DNA of 64,000 nt, taken from the NCBI GenBank assembly GCA_004562765.1, contig SFRL01000002.1:1-64000 (forward strand), written 5' to 3'. Made by a program: the position numbers and the translations under genes. Shown in pieces: positions 1 to 8,839 of the stretch. Source of the DNA: a bacterium. Lineage in GTDB: Bacteria > Bacillota > Clostridia > Lachnospirales > Lachnospiraceae. Numbering within the stretch: position 1 is the stretch's first letter; every line of letters starts with the position of its first letter. The notes under the pieces are model-generated. The model was not told where the DNA came from and did no database searches. It saw nothing but the letters and a program-made list of their open reading frames with translations.

Positions 1-993
1 GCAATTCACACAAATATTTACTTCTCCTTCATTTGTGAATTTAATTGCATTATTGGCGATATTCGTAATAATCTGCTTAATACGGATCTCATCACCCATC
101 AGCTTTCCCGGCAGATTTGGATCCACATCCACGATCAAGGCAACCTTTTTCCCTTTCATACGGGTTTGCAGTATATGAACAATATCATCTATGATCTGCA
201 TCGGACTATATTCATTCATATTAATTTCCATTTTGCCGGATTCAATCTTTGAAAAATCCAGAATATCATTGATAATGGTGAGCAACATTCCGCTGGACCT
301 TTTTATCTGGCGGACATGCGTTTTAACCATTTCTAAATCGGTCTCTCGCAGAGCCATTTCTGCCATTCCGACAATCGCATTCATTGGAGTCCGGATTTCA
401 TGACTCATATTTGCCAGAAAATCCGACTTCATCTTTGCAGCTGTTTCTATTTCCTGATTCGCTCTCAAAACCTGAAGTTTATTGGATGCTATTTCGGCAA
501 TGATATTTGAGATTCGTTCTGCATCTTCTACGGCCTGATCAATCTGTGCCTGCGAAACAACCGGGATTGTTTTGGAAGCTTCGAATAATGCATTTTTGTC
601 AATTCCAAGCTCATCTGCGATCCCATCCGTTTGTTCTCTTGTAAGTTCCTTTGTAGTAACCTGACCGGCGACGATAAATCCGTATTGCTTCCCTTCCACC
701 AAAACAGGCGCAGAAATATCCACCAGTCCTGCATGACAGATGTATGCAGATGCTTTTCCCGTATCACAACAACGTACTGCATTTTCACGATCACACGCAT
801 CACATCGACGTTTTCCTTCCGGAGTTTTCTTGATATACTGCTCACAAAACGGATTGACCGTACAGGATGAAGTAATATAACTACCGTCTGAACAACATAG
901 TCCCGTTTCAATTCCATTCTTAGAAATAACCATTTTTTGAAGTTCAATGATAATGTGATTACTGATCAGATCTGTTAGTTTTAAATCATTCAT
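1..993 (-). CDS. PocR-domain sensor histidine kinase, 3' part outside window
   Basis: Membrane-free sensor kinase of which the first 331 codons are in the window; the reading frame is open to base 1, so the C-terminal part of the ATPase domain and any receiver domain are missing. Residues about 10-115 form a cysteine-rich PocR sensory domain (C64-x2-C67, C75-C76, C86-H87-AGL, then G-FIVAGQ). A short helical linker (150-185) leads to a HisKA domain with the H-box SHEIRTPMNAI, phospho-acceptor H198. The start of the HATPase domain shows the N-box NIANNAIKF. The start has AAGGAG eight bases upstream. PocR domains bind small hydrocarbon or diol-type ligands in known cases; the ligand here is unknown. 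The SHEIRTPMNAI type of H-box is typical of hybrid kinases, so a receiver domain beyond the edge is inferred, not seen. Confidence 0.85.
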   Translation of the reverse strand, partial: MNDLKLTDLISNHIIIELQKMVISKNGIETGLCCSDGSYITSSCTVNPFCEQYIKKTPEGKRRCDACDRENAVRCCDTGKASAYICHAGLVDISAPVLVEGKQYGFIVAGQVTTKELTREQTDGIADELGIDKNALFEASKTIPVVSQAQIDQAVEDAERISNIIAEIASNKLQVLRANQEIETAAKMKSDFLANMSHEIRTPMNAIVGMAEMALRETDLEMVKTHVRQIKRSSGMLLTIINDILDFSKIESGKMEINMNEYSPMQIIDDIVHILQTRMKGKKVALIVDVDPNLPGKLMGDEIRIKQIITNIANNAIKFTNEGEVNICVNC

Positions 994-1050
994 CGTTCGT
1001 CTCCTTAAACTCTGGGCTGATAGTAGAATCCGGTATAAAACCGGAGTGAT

Positions 1051-1926
1051 CTATCCATCAAATAAAGATAATTGTTCTCCCGCCTGTTTGTCCTCAAATC
1101 GATGCATATATTCAAACAGTACTTCTGCCTGCCATTCGATACCATTCTTTTCACACTCCTGACGCACCAGTTTCATCAGTTCTTTTTCCTTTGGCACAGG
1201 CAGTTCATAGGAATTCCCGTAGGTTTGGACATATCGCTCCTTCATCCCTGGGAAATGCTCGTCCAGTTTCCGATAGAAATACTGCCGGTCTCCATCCCGG
1301 AGCGTCACACCAATACCAAAGGTTATGATACCGTATACACCTGCTTTCCGGCATTCATCCAGCAATCCCCGGATATTTTCCTCTGTATCATTAATAAACG
1401 GCAAAATTGGTGTCATCCAGACAATTGTCGGGATTCCCTCCTCTTTTAAAATGTTCAGTACTTCTATCCTTCTGGCTGTCGTACAGACATGGGGCTCCAG
1501 TATCCGGCACAGCTTTTCATCATAGGTTGTTAAAGTCATCTGCACCACACACTTTGTTTTTTGATTAATTCTTTTGAGCAGATCCAGATCCCGCAGGATC
1601 ATGTCTGATTTTGTCTGAATAGCCAGCCCAAAACCATATTCATCGATCAGTTCCAGACAACGTCTTGTCAACTGCAATTCCTTTTCCAGATGCAGATATG
1701 GATCACTCATGGCTCCCGTGCCGATCATACACTTTTTCCGCTTCTTGCGCAGTGCCTGCTCCAGCAATTCCGGCGCGTTTATTTTTACCTCAATATCCTC
1801 AAATACATGATCCATCTGATAGCAGGTGCTTCTGGCATCACAATAAATGCAGCCGTGCGTACAGCCTCTGTATATGTTCATTCCATTTTGCGCAGAAAGG
1901 ATTCCTTTTGCTTTTACCTCATGCAT
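1051..1926 (-). CDS. Radical SAM protein, SPL (spore photoproduct lyase-like/Rv2578c) family
   Basis: 291-residue radical SAM enzyme. The [4Fe-4S] site is C22-x3-C26-x2-C29 in the N-terminal segment YRGCTHGCIYCDARS, the pattern of the spore photoproduct lyase-like and Rv2578c groups. The TIM-barrel portion follows (about 20-230), with GTGAMSDPY typical of this family. The start ATG follows an AAGGTGATGGG site. The gene lies 57 bases upstream of the PocR kinase on the same strand, so cotranscription is possible. No photolyase N-terminal domain is present, so true spore photoproduct repair is unlikely; the substrate of this subgroup is not known to me. Confidence 0.8.
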   Translation of the reverse strand: MHEVKAKGILSAQNGMNIYRGCTHGCIYCDARSTCYQMDHVFEDIEVKINAPELLEQALRKKRKKCMIGTGAMSDPYLHLEKELQLTRRCLELIDEYGFGLAIQTKSDMILRDLDLLKRINQKTKCVVQMTLTTYDEKLCRILEPHVCTTARRIEVLNILKEEGIPTIVWMTPILPFINDTEENIRGLLDECRKAGVYGIITFGIGVTLRDGDRQYFYRKLDEHFPGMKERYVQTYGNSYELPVPKEKELMKLVRQECEKNGIEWQAEVLFEYMHRFEDKQAGEQLSLFDG

Positions 1927-1995
1927 CCCATCACCTTCGATTCACACTCTCATAAAGCATGCTCCCCTCCGGGTAAAAAAATGACTAAATTGAAC

Positions 1996-2024
1996 ATCAG
2001 CCCCGCATAAAATGCGGGGCTGAT
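1996..2024 (-). terminator. Terminator of ppdK
   Basis: Perfect 13-bp stem (ATCAGCCCCGCAT and its complement) with a three-base loop, 31 bases past the ppdK stop. The U-tract on the minus strand is interrupted (GTTCAATTTAG, then a run of T), so efficiency is uncertain. Confidence 0.7.
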
Positions 2025-2054
2025 GAAAGATTCTTATTAGATTCTTAAGAACAA

Positions 2055-4691
2055 TTACTTATTCGCAATTGCTGCTTGCGCAGCCGCCAAGCGTGCGATC
2101 GGCACACGGAACGGTGAGCATGATACATAGTCAAGACCAATCTTGTGGCAGAACTCTACGGAAGAAGGATCTCCACCGTGCTCTCCACAGATACCAACGT
2201 GAAGCTTCGGATTTACAGGCTTACCAAGCTTGATAGCCATCTCCATCAGCTTGCCAACACCGGTCTGGTCTAACTTAGCAAACGGATCGTTCTCGAAGAT
2301 CTTGTTATCATAGTAAGCATCTAAGAACTTACCGGCATCATCACGAGAGAGTCCAAATGTCATCTGAGTCAGGTCGTTGGTACCGAAGCAGAAGAAATCA
2401 GCCTCAGTAGCGATCTCGTCAGCAGTCAGAGCTGCACGAGGGATCTCGATCATAGTACCTACCTCGTACTCTAACTTAACACCGGCAGCAGCGATCTCTG
2501 CGTCAGCAGTCTCAACAACAACCTTCTTTACATACTTCAACTCTTTGATCTCACATACTAACGGAATCATAATCTCAGGTTTTACGTTCCAATCAGCATG
2601 CTCCTTCTGAACCTCGATAGCCGCACGGATAACAGCCTTTGTCTGCATCTTTGCGATCTCAGGATAAGTAACAGCCAGACGGCATCCACGATGACCCATC
2701 ATCGGGTTGAACTCGTGCAGAGAAGCAATGATAGCCTTGATATCATCAACGCTCTTGCCCTGTGCGTCTGCCAACTTCTTAATATCCTCTTCCTCGGTAG
2801 GAACGAACTCATGAAGCGGAGGATCCAGGAAACGGATCGTAACCGGGCATCCCTCCAGTGCTTCGTAAAGTGCCTTGAAGTCTCCCTGCTGATAAGGAAG
2901 GATCTTATCAAGAGCAGCCTCGCGCTCCTCAACAGTATCAGCACAGATCATCTCACGGAAAGCAGCAATTCTGTCTTCCTCGAAGAACATATGCTCGGTA
3001 CGGCAAAGTCCGATACCCTCTGCGCCCAGCTCGCGAGCCTTCTTAGCGTCTGCAGGTGTATCAGCGTTTGTACGAACCTTTAATGTACGATACTTGTCAG
3101 CCCAAGCCATTACACGGCCGAACTCACCGGCAATCTGAGCATCAACGGTAGGAATGATTCCTGCGTAGATGTTACCGGTTGTACCATCGATAGAAATCTC
3201 TGATCCTTCAGTAAATGTCTGTCCAGCCAAGGTGAACTGCTTGTTCTCCTCATCCATATTGATGTCGCCACATCCGGATACACAGCAGGTACCCATACCA
3301 CGGGCAACTACGGCTGCGTGAGAAGTCATACCACCACGAACTGTCAGGATACCCTGAGCAGCCTTCATACCGGTAATATCCTCGGGAGAGGTCTCAAGAC
3401 GAACAAGAACAACCTTCTCTCCACGCTCGTTCCAAGCAACTGCATCGTCAGCGGTAAATACAACCTTACCACAAGCAGCTCCCGGAGAAGCGCCAAGTCC
3501 CTTTCCAATCGGTGTTGCAGCCTTTAATGCAGCAGCATCGAACTGGGGATGTAACAGTGTATCTAAGTTACGAGGATCGATCATTGCAACTGCCTCTTCC
3601 TCGGTCTTATGTCCTTCGTCTACCAGATCACAAGCGATCTTTAATGCAGCCGGAGCAGTTCTCTTTCCGTTACGGCACTGAAGCATGAACAGTTTCTTGT
3701 TCTCAACGGTGAACTCCATATCCTGCATATCATGGTAATGGTTCTCAAGTGTCTCACAAACCTTGATGAACTCTGCATATGCCTCCGGGAACTCCTGCTC
3801 CATCTGAGCGATCGGCATAGGTGTACGAACACCTGCTACTACGTCCTCGCCCTGTGCGTTGATCAGGAACTCACCCATCAGCTTCTTCTCGCCTGTAGCG
3901 GGATCACGGGTAAATGCAACACCGGTACCGGACTCATTATTTAAGTTACCGAATACCATGGGCATTACGTTTACAGCGGTTCCCCAAGAATAAGGGATAT
4001 CGTTGTCACGACGGTATACATTTGCACGAGGGTTGTCCCATGAACGGAATACAGCCTCGATTGCAAGCTTCAACTGCTCTACAGGGTCTGAAGGGAAATC
4101 TGTACCTAACTGGTTCTTGTACTCAGCCTTGAACTGCTCAGCCAGCTCCTTTAAGTCAGCAGCAGTCAGCTCTACGTCGAACTGTACACCCTTCTCCTCT
4201 TTCATCTTGTCAATGAGCTGCTCGAAGTACTTCTTACCAACTTCCATTACGACGTCAGAGAACATCTGAATGAAACGTCTGTATGAGTCATATACGAAAC
4301 GCTCAAATGCAGGATCGGGATTACCAGCGATCATAGCTGCAACTACCTCATCATTTAATCCAAGGTTCAGGATGGTGTCCATCATACCGGGCATAGAAGC
4401 TCTTGCTCCGGAACGAACAGATACTAATAAAGGATTCTTCAGATCGCCGAACTTCTTGCCGTTGATCTCTTCCATCTTCTTAACGCCTTCCATAGCCTGT
4501 GCCATGATCTCGTCGTTGATCTTACGTCCGTCCTCGTAGTACTGCGTACAAGCCTCGGTTGTGATCGTGAATCCCTGGGGAACAGGGAGTCCGATGCTTG
4601 TCATCTCAGCAAGGTTTGCACCTTTTCCGCCAAGAAGATTACGCATGCTCATGTCGCCTTCGCTGAACATGTAAACCCATTTGTTTGCCAT
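2055..4691 (-). CDS. ppdK: Pyruvate, phosphate dikinase
   Basis: 878 residues, full length for the family. Interconverts pyruvate + ATP + Pi and PEP + AMP + PPi in the cytosol; in anaerobic clostridia it usually works in glycolysis or gluconeogenesis around PEP. Visible parts in order: N-terminal ATP-grasp nucleotide-binding domain (GGKGANLAEM at 21-30), central phosphohistidine domain with GGMTSHAAV (swivelling catalytic H458), and C-terminal PEP/pyruvate barrel with GICGEHGGDP, catalytic C835. The start has AGGAGG upstream. It is a single-gene unit with its own promoter and terminator. No regulatory PPDK kinase/phosphatase gene is adjacent. Confidence 0.97.
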   Translation of the reverse strand: MANKWVYMFSEGDMSMRNLLGGKGANLAEMTSIGLPVPQGFTITTEACTQYYEDGRKINDEIMAQAMEGVKKMEEINGKKFGDLKNPLLVSVRSGARASMPGMMDTILNLGLNDEVVAAMIAGNPDPAFERFVYDSYRRFIQMFSDVVMEVGKKYFEQLIDKMKEEKGVQFDVELTAADLKELAEQFKAEYKNQLGTDFPSDPVEQLKLAIEAVFRSWDNPRANVYRRDNDIPYSWGTAVNVMPMVFGNLNNESGTGVAFTRDPATGEKKLMGEFLINAQGEDVVAGVRTPMPIAQMEQEFPEAYAEFIKVCETLENHYHDMQDMEFTVENKKLFMLQCRNGKRTAPAALKIACDLVDEGHKTEEEAVAMIDPRNLDTLLHPQFDAAALKAATPIGKGLGASPGAACGKVVFTADDAVAWNERGEKVVLVRLETSPEDITGMKAAQGILTVRGGMTSHAAVVARGMGTCCVSGCGDINMDEENKQFTLAGQTFTEGSEISIDGTTGNIYAGIIPTVDAQIAGEFGRVMAWADKYRTLKVRTNADTPADAKKARELGAEGIGLCRTEHMFFEEDRIAAFREMICADTVEEREAALDKILPYQQGDFKALYEALEGCPVTIRFLDPPLHEFVPTEEEDIKKLADAQGKSVDDIKAIIASLHEFNPMMGHRGCRLAVTYPEIAKMQTKAVIRAAIEVQKEHADWNVKPEIMIPLVCEIKELKYVKKVVVETADAEIAAAGVKLEYEVGTMIEIPRAALTADEIATEADFFCFGTNDLTQMTFGLSRDDAGKFLDAYYDNKIFENDPFAKLDQTGVGKLMEMAIKLGKPVNPKLHVGICGEHGGDPSSVEFCHKIGLDYVSCSPFRVPIARLAAAQAAIANK

Positions 4692-4825
4692 TTTGACATT
4701 CCTCCTAAAAAATATAATATTGAGTGTGAAAATATGTCATGCAGCCTGTCCTAAGACAGCCGCTACAACACGCAATGAGCGAACCCTTCCAGTATATGTA
4801 AAAGAAAAATGGTCGCACATAAATT

Positions 4826-4853
4826 ATTCTACCATAAAATTTCTATTTCGCAA
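4826..4853 (-). promoter_or_regulatory. Putative sigma-A promoter of ppdK
   Basis: TTGCGA (4848-4853), 16-base spacer, TAGAAT (4826-4831), reading toward ppdK and leaving a leader of about 125 bases. The leader holds a small CTGTC/GACAG hairpin near 4746-4759 but nothing I recognise as a riboswitch. Confidence 0.5.
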
Positions 4854-4865
4854 GAGAAAATTTTA

Positions 4866-4914
4866 AAGAATGCCCGTAGCACATGCGATTCACATCGCAC
4901 ACACTGCGGGCATC
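4866..4914 (-). terminator. Terminator after the glycyl-tRNA synthetase gene
   Basis: Long hairpin with outer stem ATGCCCG (4870-4876) / CGGGCAT (4907-4913) and inner stem GCGAT/ATCGC, followed on the minus strand by TTCTTTAAAATTTT. It starts 11 bases past the stop of the synthetase gene. Confidence 0.75.
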
Positions 4915-4924
4915 ATTTTTCATG

Positions 4925-6249
4925 TTAGAAATCAAACTTATCTGCAAAGAACGCATCCAGTTCATCGATCTTCACACGAACCTGCTCCATAGAGTCACGG
5001 AAACGTACGGTCACTGCTCCGTCTTCCTCGGAATCAAAATCATAGGTTACACAGAACGGTGTTCCGATCTCATCCTGACGACGATAACGCTTTCCGATAT
5101 TTCCGCGATCATCAAACTCACAGTTATACTTCTTGGAAAGTTGTGTGAATACCTTCTCTGCACCCTCATTGAGCTTCTTGGAAAGCGGCAGCACACCGAT
5201 CTTTACCGGTGCAAGTGCCGGATGGAAATGAAGTACGGTACGCATATCCGGCTTCTCCTCGGTTCCGATGTTCTCCTCGTCGTAGGCTGCACACAGGAAT
5301 GCCAATACCACGCGGTCTGCACCCAATGACGGCTCGATGACATAAGGAATGTATTTCTCATTCTTTGTATCGTCAAAGTAGCTCATGTCCTGTCCGGATG
5401 TGTTCTGATGCTGGGTCAGGTCGTAGTCGGTACGATCTGCAATACCCCAGAGTTCTCCCCATCCGAAGGGGAACAGGAACTCGAAGTCTGTCGTCGCTTT
5501 GCTATAGAATGCCAGCTCTGCGGGATCATGATCACGCAGACGCAGCTCTTCCTCCTTCATGCCGAGACTTAAGAGCCAGTCGCGGCAGAAGCCTCTCCAG
5601 TACTGGAACCACTCAAGATCTGTTCCGGGCTCACAGAAGAACTCCAGTTCCATCTGTTCAAACTCTCTGGTACGGAAGGTAAAGTTTCCGGGTGTGATCT
5701 CGTTTCGGAAAGACTTTCCGATCTGGCAGATGCCGAAGGGTACTTTCTTGCGTGAAGTACGCTGTACATTCTTAAAGTTTACGAAAATACCCTGCGCGGT
5801 CTCCGGTCTTAAGTATACGGTGTTCTTTGCATCCTCGGTAACACCCTGGAACGTCTTGAACATCAGGTTGAACTGACGGATATCGGTAAAGTTATGTTTT
5901 CCGCAGGTCGGACAGGGAACATTGTGTTCTTCAATGAAGTTCATCATCTGCTCCTGTGACCAGCCGTCAACAGAATCCTCTAATGTAATACCATTTTCCT
6001 GCGCATAATCCTCAATGATCTTGTCCGCACGGAAACGCTCGTGGCACTCCTTACAATCCATCAGCGGGTCTGAAAAGCCGCCCAGATGTCCGGAAGCGAC
6101 CCATGTCTGCGGGTTCATGAGGATCGCACAGTCCACACCTACGTTGTAGGGATTTTCCTGCACGAACTTCTGCCACCATGCTTTCTTGACATTGTTTTTC
6201 AGCTCCTTGCTTTTGCCAGGGCAACAATCTTGTCCATTGTCTTTTCCAT
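4925..6249 (-). pseudogene. glyS: Glycyl-tRNA synthetase (eukaryotic/homodimeric type), frame broken by internal deletion
   Basis: Class II synthetase that charges tRNA-Gly. The natural start is the ATG at 6247-6249 (GAGAGG site upstream) giving MEKTMDKIVALAKAR, the normal N-terminus of this family, but the frame then reads Ser-stop at about 6199-6204. From about 6203 onward the +1-shifted frame resumes the family sequence at ELKNNVKKAWW and runs intact to FADKFDF at 4925, including motif 2 (FRNEITPGNFTFRTREFEQ), motif 3 (GADRVVLAFL) and the anticodon-binding domain. About 24 codons plus one base (about 73 nt) are missing at the junction; they normally encode the conserved G-F-(x)3-SEIYGGL-(x)4-DYGPLGV segment of the catalytic core. 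Either a real null mutation, backed up by another glycyl-tRNA synthetase elsewhere, or an assembly or sequencing error. An open frame starting upstream at 6337 joins the second part but has no ribosome site and lacks the same residues. Confidence 0.85.
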
Positions 6250-6287
6250 ATCTGTTATCCTCTCTCATTTTATGATATATTTTAATT

Positions 6288-6875
6288 CTATTTATATACA
6301 ATATAAGCGGGCTGCGCTTCCTCGTCCAGAATATCATATGTAACGTCTGCCGTGTTCTTTCCTGTCACGGAAGCGTTCTCAGAAACAAACAGGATCGTTC
6401 CGTCCACCTGTACCTGTGTCTGCTGTCCAACGATCACGATCTTGTTTCCCTCTGCATCCCAGGTGGTTTCCTTGTCCGTCACAGCGGTAAATGCATTCGG
6501 AATGTCATAGCCATCTGCTTTCGCATCCAGAACAGTTCCCGCATAGAACTCTACACCGTTAAATTCTGCATAATCCTCTGCCCCTGCATAATCCAGATAT
6601 ACGTGAGCCACACCGTTCTCTACGCCAAACTCCTGAATCACAACAGTTCCGTCCCCTGCTTTTGCCACATATGTATCCACGGTATCCGTGATGAAATCCG
6701 ACAACTCTGTCTCGTCGTAATAATCCTTGTCAAAGTCTGCAACATTTGCACCCTTGACGGTTCCCTTCTTTTGTACATAGACGGTATCCTTGTCTGCGGA
6801 AAACTCTGCACCGCATCCGGTCAGCAACGTAACCGCCAAGGCACTGATCAGTCCAATCTGTACTGTTTTTCTCAT
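6288..6875 (-). CDS. Secreted lipoprotein of unknown function
   Basis: 195 residues, starting at the ATG 6873-6875 that follows GGAGGAGAACGT. The N-terminus is a lipoprotein signal: MRK, hydrophobic core, then LLTGC with lipidated C21. The mature part is acidic and rich in Asp, Val and Tyr, with several beta-like segments; I recognise no named domain. The gene lies 38 bases upstream of glyS on the same strand and may be cotranscribed. Probably anchored to the outer face of the membrane. Function unknown. Confidence 0.7.
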   Translation of the reverse strand: MRKTVQIGLISALAVTLLTGCGAEFSADKDTVYVQKKGTVKGANVADFDKDYYDETELSDFITDTVDTYVAKAGDGTVVIQEFGVENGVAHVYLDYAGAEDYAEFNGVEFYAGTVLDAKADGYDIPNAFTAVTDKETTWDAEGNKIVIVGQQTQVQVDGTILFVSENASVTGKNTADVTYDILDEEAQPAYIVYK

Positions 6876-6949
6876 ACGTTCTCCTCCATCAGGTCTCAAA
6901 GTCCGTTTTATTATACTATTTCCTGTCACTTATTTCAACGGGATTTTTA

Positions 6950-7690
6950 TTATAATAGTAAATTCAGCAGCTCCAGCGAATGAAAGTCCCGGTCTATGTA
7001 GCGATCCATATACTCATTCATGATCCGTTCCAGACACAAGAGCACTTCCTCCTTCACCTGAAAGCTGTAAAGACGCTCCAATGGCGTGGAAACGATATAC
7101 TGCATCGTATAGAGCGTGGATGCATCCACCGGTATTCCTCCGTGGATCGCACCACAGGCGCTGCATAGCATTCCTCCGCGCCTGACATGAAAGGTGGTCA
7201 ATTCCTCCTTTGCACCGCAGGAGACACAGCTGAACAGGTTCGGATACTCTCCGCCCAGCACCAGCATCCGAAGCTCGTAAATACGACGGACAAGCCGGTT
7301 TGAAAACACCGGCTTTGTGAGTGCCCGCAGGGAGGCATACAAAAGATTGCACATATCCTTGGCTTCCATGTTCTCCACCGCGTAATAATCTGCCAGTTCC
7401 AGAAAATAGAATCCATAATATGCATTCTCAATGTCCTCCGTCAGTTCACGAAAATAATTTTTCACACTGATCTTGCAGGCGTTATATGCAGTTTTTCCCT
7501 CAAACAGTTCAAACTCTCCAAATGCAAAGGGGTTGGTCGCTGCCAGCAGCGAACTATTCGGACGCCTTGCTCCTCTGGCAAAGACCGTGATCTTGCCGCG
7601 CTCCTTTGTGAGCACAACCAGCCGCTTATCGTAATCCCCAATGGGCATTGCGGAGAGTACCATTCCATTCAACAGGATGGTCTGCCCCAT
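6950..7690 (-). CDS. recO: DNA repair protein RecO
   Basis: 246 residues, normal length. RecO loads RecA on SSB-coated single-strand DNA together with RecR in recombinational repair. N-terminal OB-fold (about 1-80, starting MGQTILLNGMVLS), helical middle, and a zinc finger with C155-x2-C158 and C176-x2-C179. Ribosome site GAGAGG lies ten bases before the ATG. The 5' end is overlapped by the small yqzL-like gene, with era further upstream, the arrangement seen in many Firmicutes. Confidence 0.95.
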   Translation of the reverse strand: MGQTILLNGMVLSAMPIGDYDKRLVVLTKERGKITVFARGARRPNSSLLAATNPFAFGEFELFEGKTAYNACKISVKNYFRELTEDIENAYYGFYFLELADYYAVENMEAKDMCNLLYASLRALTKPVFSNRLVRRIYELRMLVLGGEYPNLFSCVSCGAKEELTTFHVRRGGMLCSACGAIHGGIPVDASTLYTMQYIVSTPLERLYSFQVKEEVLLCLERIMNEYMDRYIDRDFHSLELLNLLL

Positions 7691-7814
7691 GTTCTCGTTC
7701 CTCTCTCATCACACACCGGTCTGCCCCATTCGTCTCATGTGTGCAGGCACGGTACTCCAGATAATCCCGTACACTTCCGGTTGCCGCAAACCGGTTCCAT
7801 TTTTCATCTGACAA
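7626..7814 (-). CDS. yqzL: YqzL-like small protein
   Basis: 62 residues from a TTG start (7812-7814) preceded by a strong GGGGGAAGG site. The first 22 residues, with W6-N-R-F then ATGSVRDYLEYR, match the pattern W-x2-F-x2-TG-x3-x-YL-x-Y of the short YqzL proteins encoded between era and recO in Bacillus. Here the C-terminal 40 residues are longer than in Bacillus and overlap the start of recO by 65 bases in another frame. Function unknown even in Bacillus. The overlap suggests translational coupling to recO. The family call rests on a short motif plus position. Confidence 0.6.
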   Translation of the reverse strand: MSDEKWNRFAATGSVRDYLEYRACTHETNGADRCVMREEREHGADHPVEWNGTLRNAHWGLR

Positions 7815-7921
7815 TGTACCTTCCCCCTGTTTTTAGTATTGTAGAAAATGACTTTTCCAATACTAGAATATGCGCTTGTCAGAGGAAGCATACGAGATAA
7901 AAAGTGGAAAATCCGAAACAG

Positions 7922-8839
7922 TTAGTTTTCCTCTTTGTATCCAAAATTCTTCAGCAGAATATCGCTGTCGCGCCAATCCTTTTTTACCTTGACCCACAGC
8001 TTAAGATTCACCTTGCAGTCTAACAGCCGCTCAATCTCGTAACGGGCATTCGTACCGATCTTTTTGAGCATGCTGCCGCCTTTTCCAATGATGATGCCCT
8101 TGTGGGAATCGCGCTCACAGATGATCGTCGCATCGATATCCACGAGGTTCTGACCACGGCGGTCCTTCATGCGCTCGATCGTCACTGCAATGCCGTGCGG
8201 GATCTCATCACTCAGTGCATGCAGTGCTTTCTCCCGGATCAGTTCCGCCACGATCTGGCGCTCCGGCTGATCAGTGATCGTGTCCTCATCGTAAAACATC
8301 GGACCGTAAGGCAGATACTTGAAAATGGTGTCTCTCACATCGTCCATGCCCTGTCCGCGCAGCGCACAGGCCGGAATGATCTCCGCAAAATCATAGATTT
8401 TCCGATAGGTATCTATGTATTCCAGGAGCTGCTCCTTTTTCTCCACCATATCGATCTTATTGATGACCAGGATCACCGGTGTATTTACTTTCTTCAAGAC
8501 CTCCGCAATATGCTGCTCTCCTGCTCCGACAAAATTTGTCGGCTCCACCAGCCACAGGATCAGGTCCACCTCACTGAGCGTATGCTCCGCAACATTGACC
8601 ATGTACTCGCCGAGCTTATTTTTTGCCTTGTGAATACCGGGTGTATCGAGAAAGACCACCTGCCCCCGCTCCGGATCCGTATAAACGGTCTGTATCCGGT
8701 TGCGGGTCGTCTGCGGCTTGTTGGATGTGATCGCGATCTTCTGTCCGATCAGATAGTTCATCATGGTTGACTTTCCGACGTTCGGTCTTCCGATGATCGT
8801 CACAAAGCCGGATTTTAATTGCTTCTTCTCATTGTTCAT
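7922..8839 (-). CDS. era: GTPase Era
   Basis: 305 residues. Essential Ras-like GTPase that binds the 3' end of 16S rRNA and acts in 30S assembly. G1 loop GRPNVGKST (17-25), G3 DTPGIH (65-70), G4 NKID (127-130), then a C-terminal KH RNA-binding domain with GIIIGKGGSMLKKIG. The start ATG overlaps the stop of the upstream peptidase gene (TAATG), so the two are translationally coupled. Downstream, a 107-base gap leads to yqzL-recO. Confidence 0.97.
   Translation of the reverse strand: MNNEKKQLKSGFVTIIGRPNVGKSTMMNYLIGQKIAITSNKPQTTRNRIQTVYTDPERGQVVFLDTPGIHKAKNKLGEYMVNVAEHTLSEVDLILWLVEPTNFVGAGEQHIAEVLKKVNTPVILVINKIDMVEKKEQLLEYIDTYRKIYDFAEIIPACALRGQGMDDVRDTIFKYLPYGPMFYDEDTITDQPERQIVAELIREKALHALSDEIPHGIAVTIERMKDRRGQNLVDIDATIICERDSHKGIIIGKGGSMLKKIGTNARYEIERLLDCKVNLKLWVKVKKDWRDSDILLKNFGYKEEN

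Noticed and set aside
1026..1046. TCCGGT/ACCGGA hairpin between the radical SAM and PocR kinase genes as a terminator
   Set aside because: Six-base stem without a T-run in either direction; not enough to call.
4925..6337. A 470-codon open frame covering most of glycyl-tRNA synthetase, starting at 6337
   Set aside because: The first 45 codons read through the upstream non-coding region and the true N-terminus in a wrong frame, there is no ribosome site, and a conserved catalytic segment is still missing. The ATG at 6247-6249 is the natural start.
7709..7891. Alternative 60-codon frame upstream of recO
   Set aside because: Has no ribosome site and overlaps the better supported YqzL-like frame with the conserved W/TG/YLEYR pattern.
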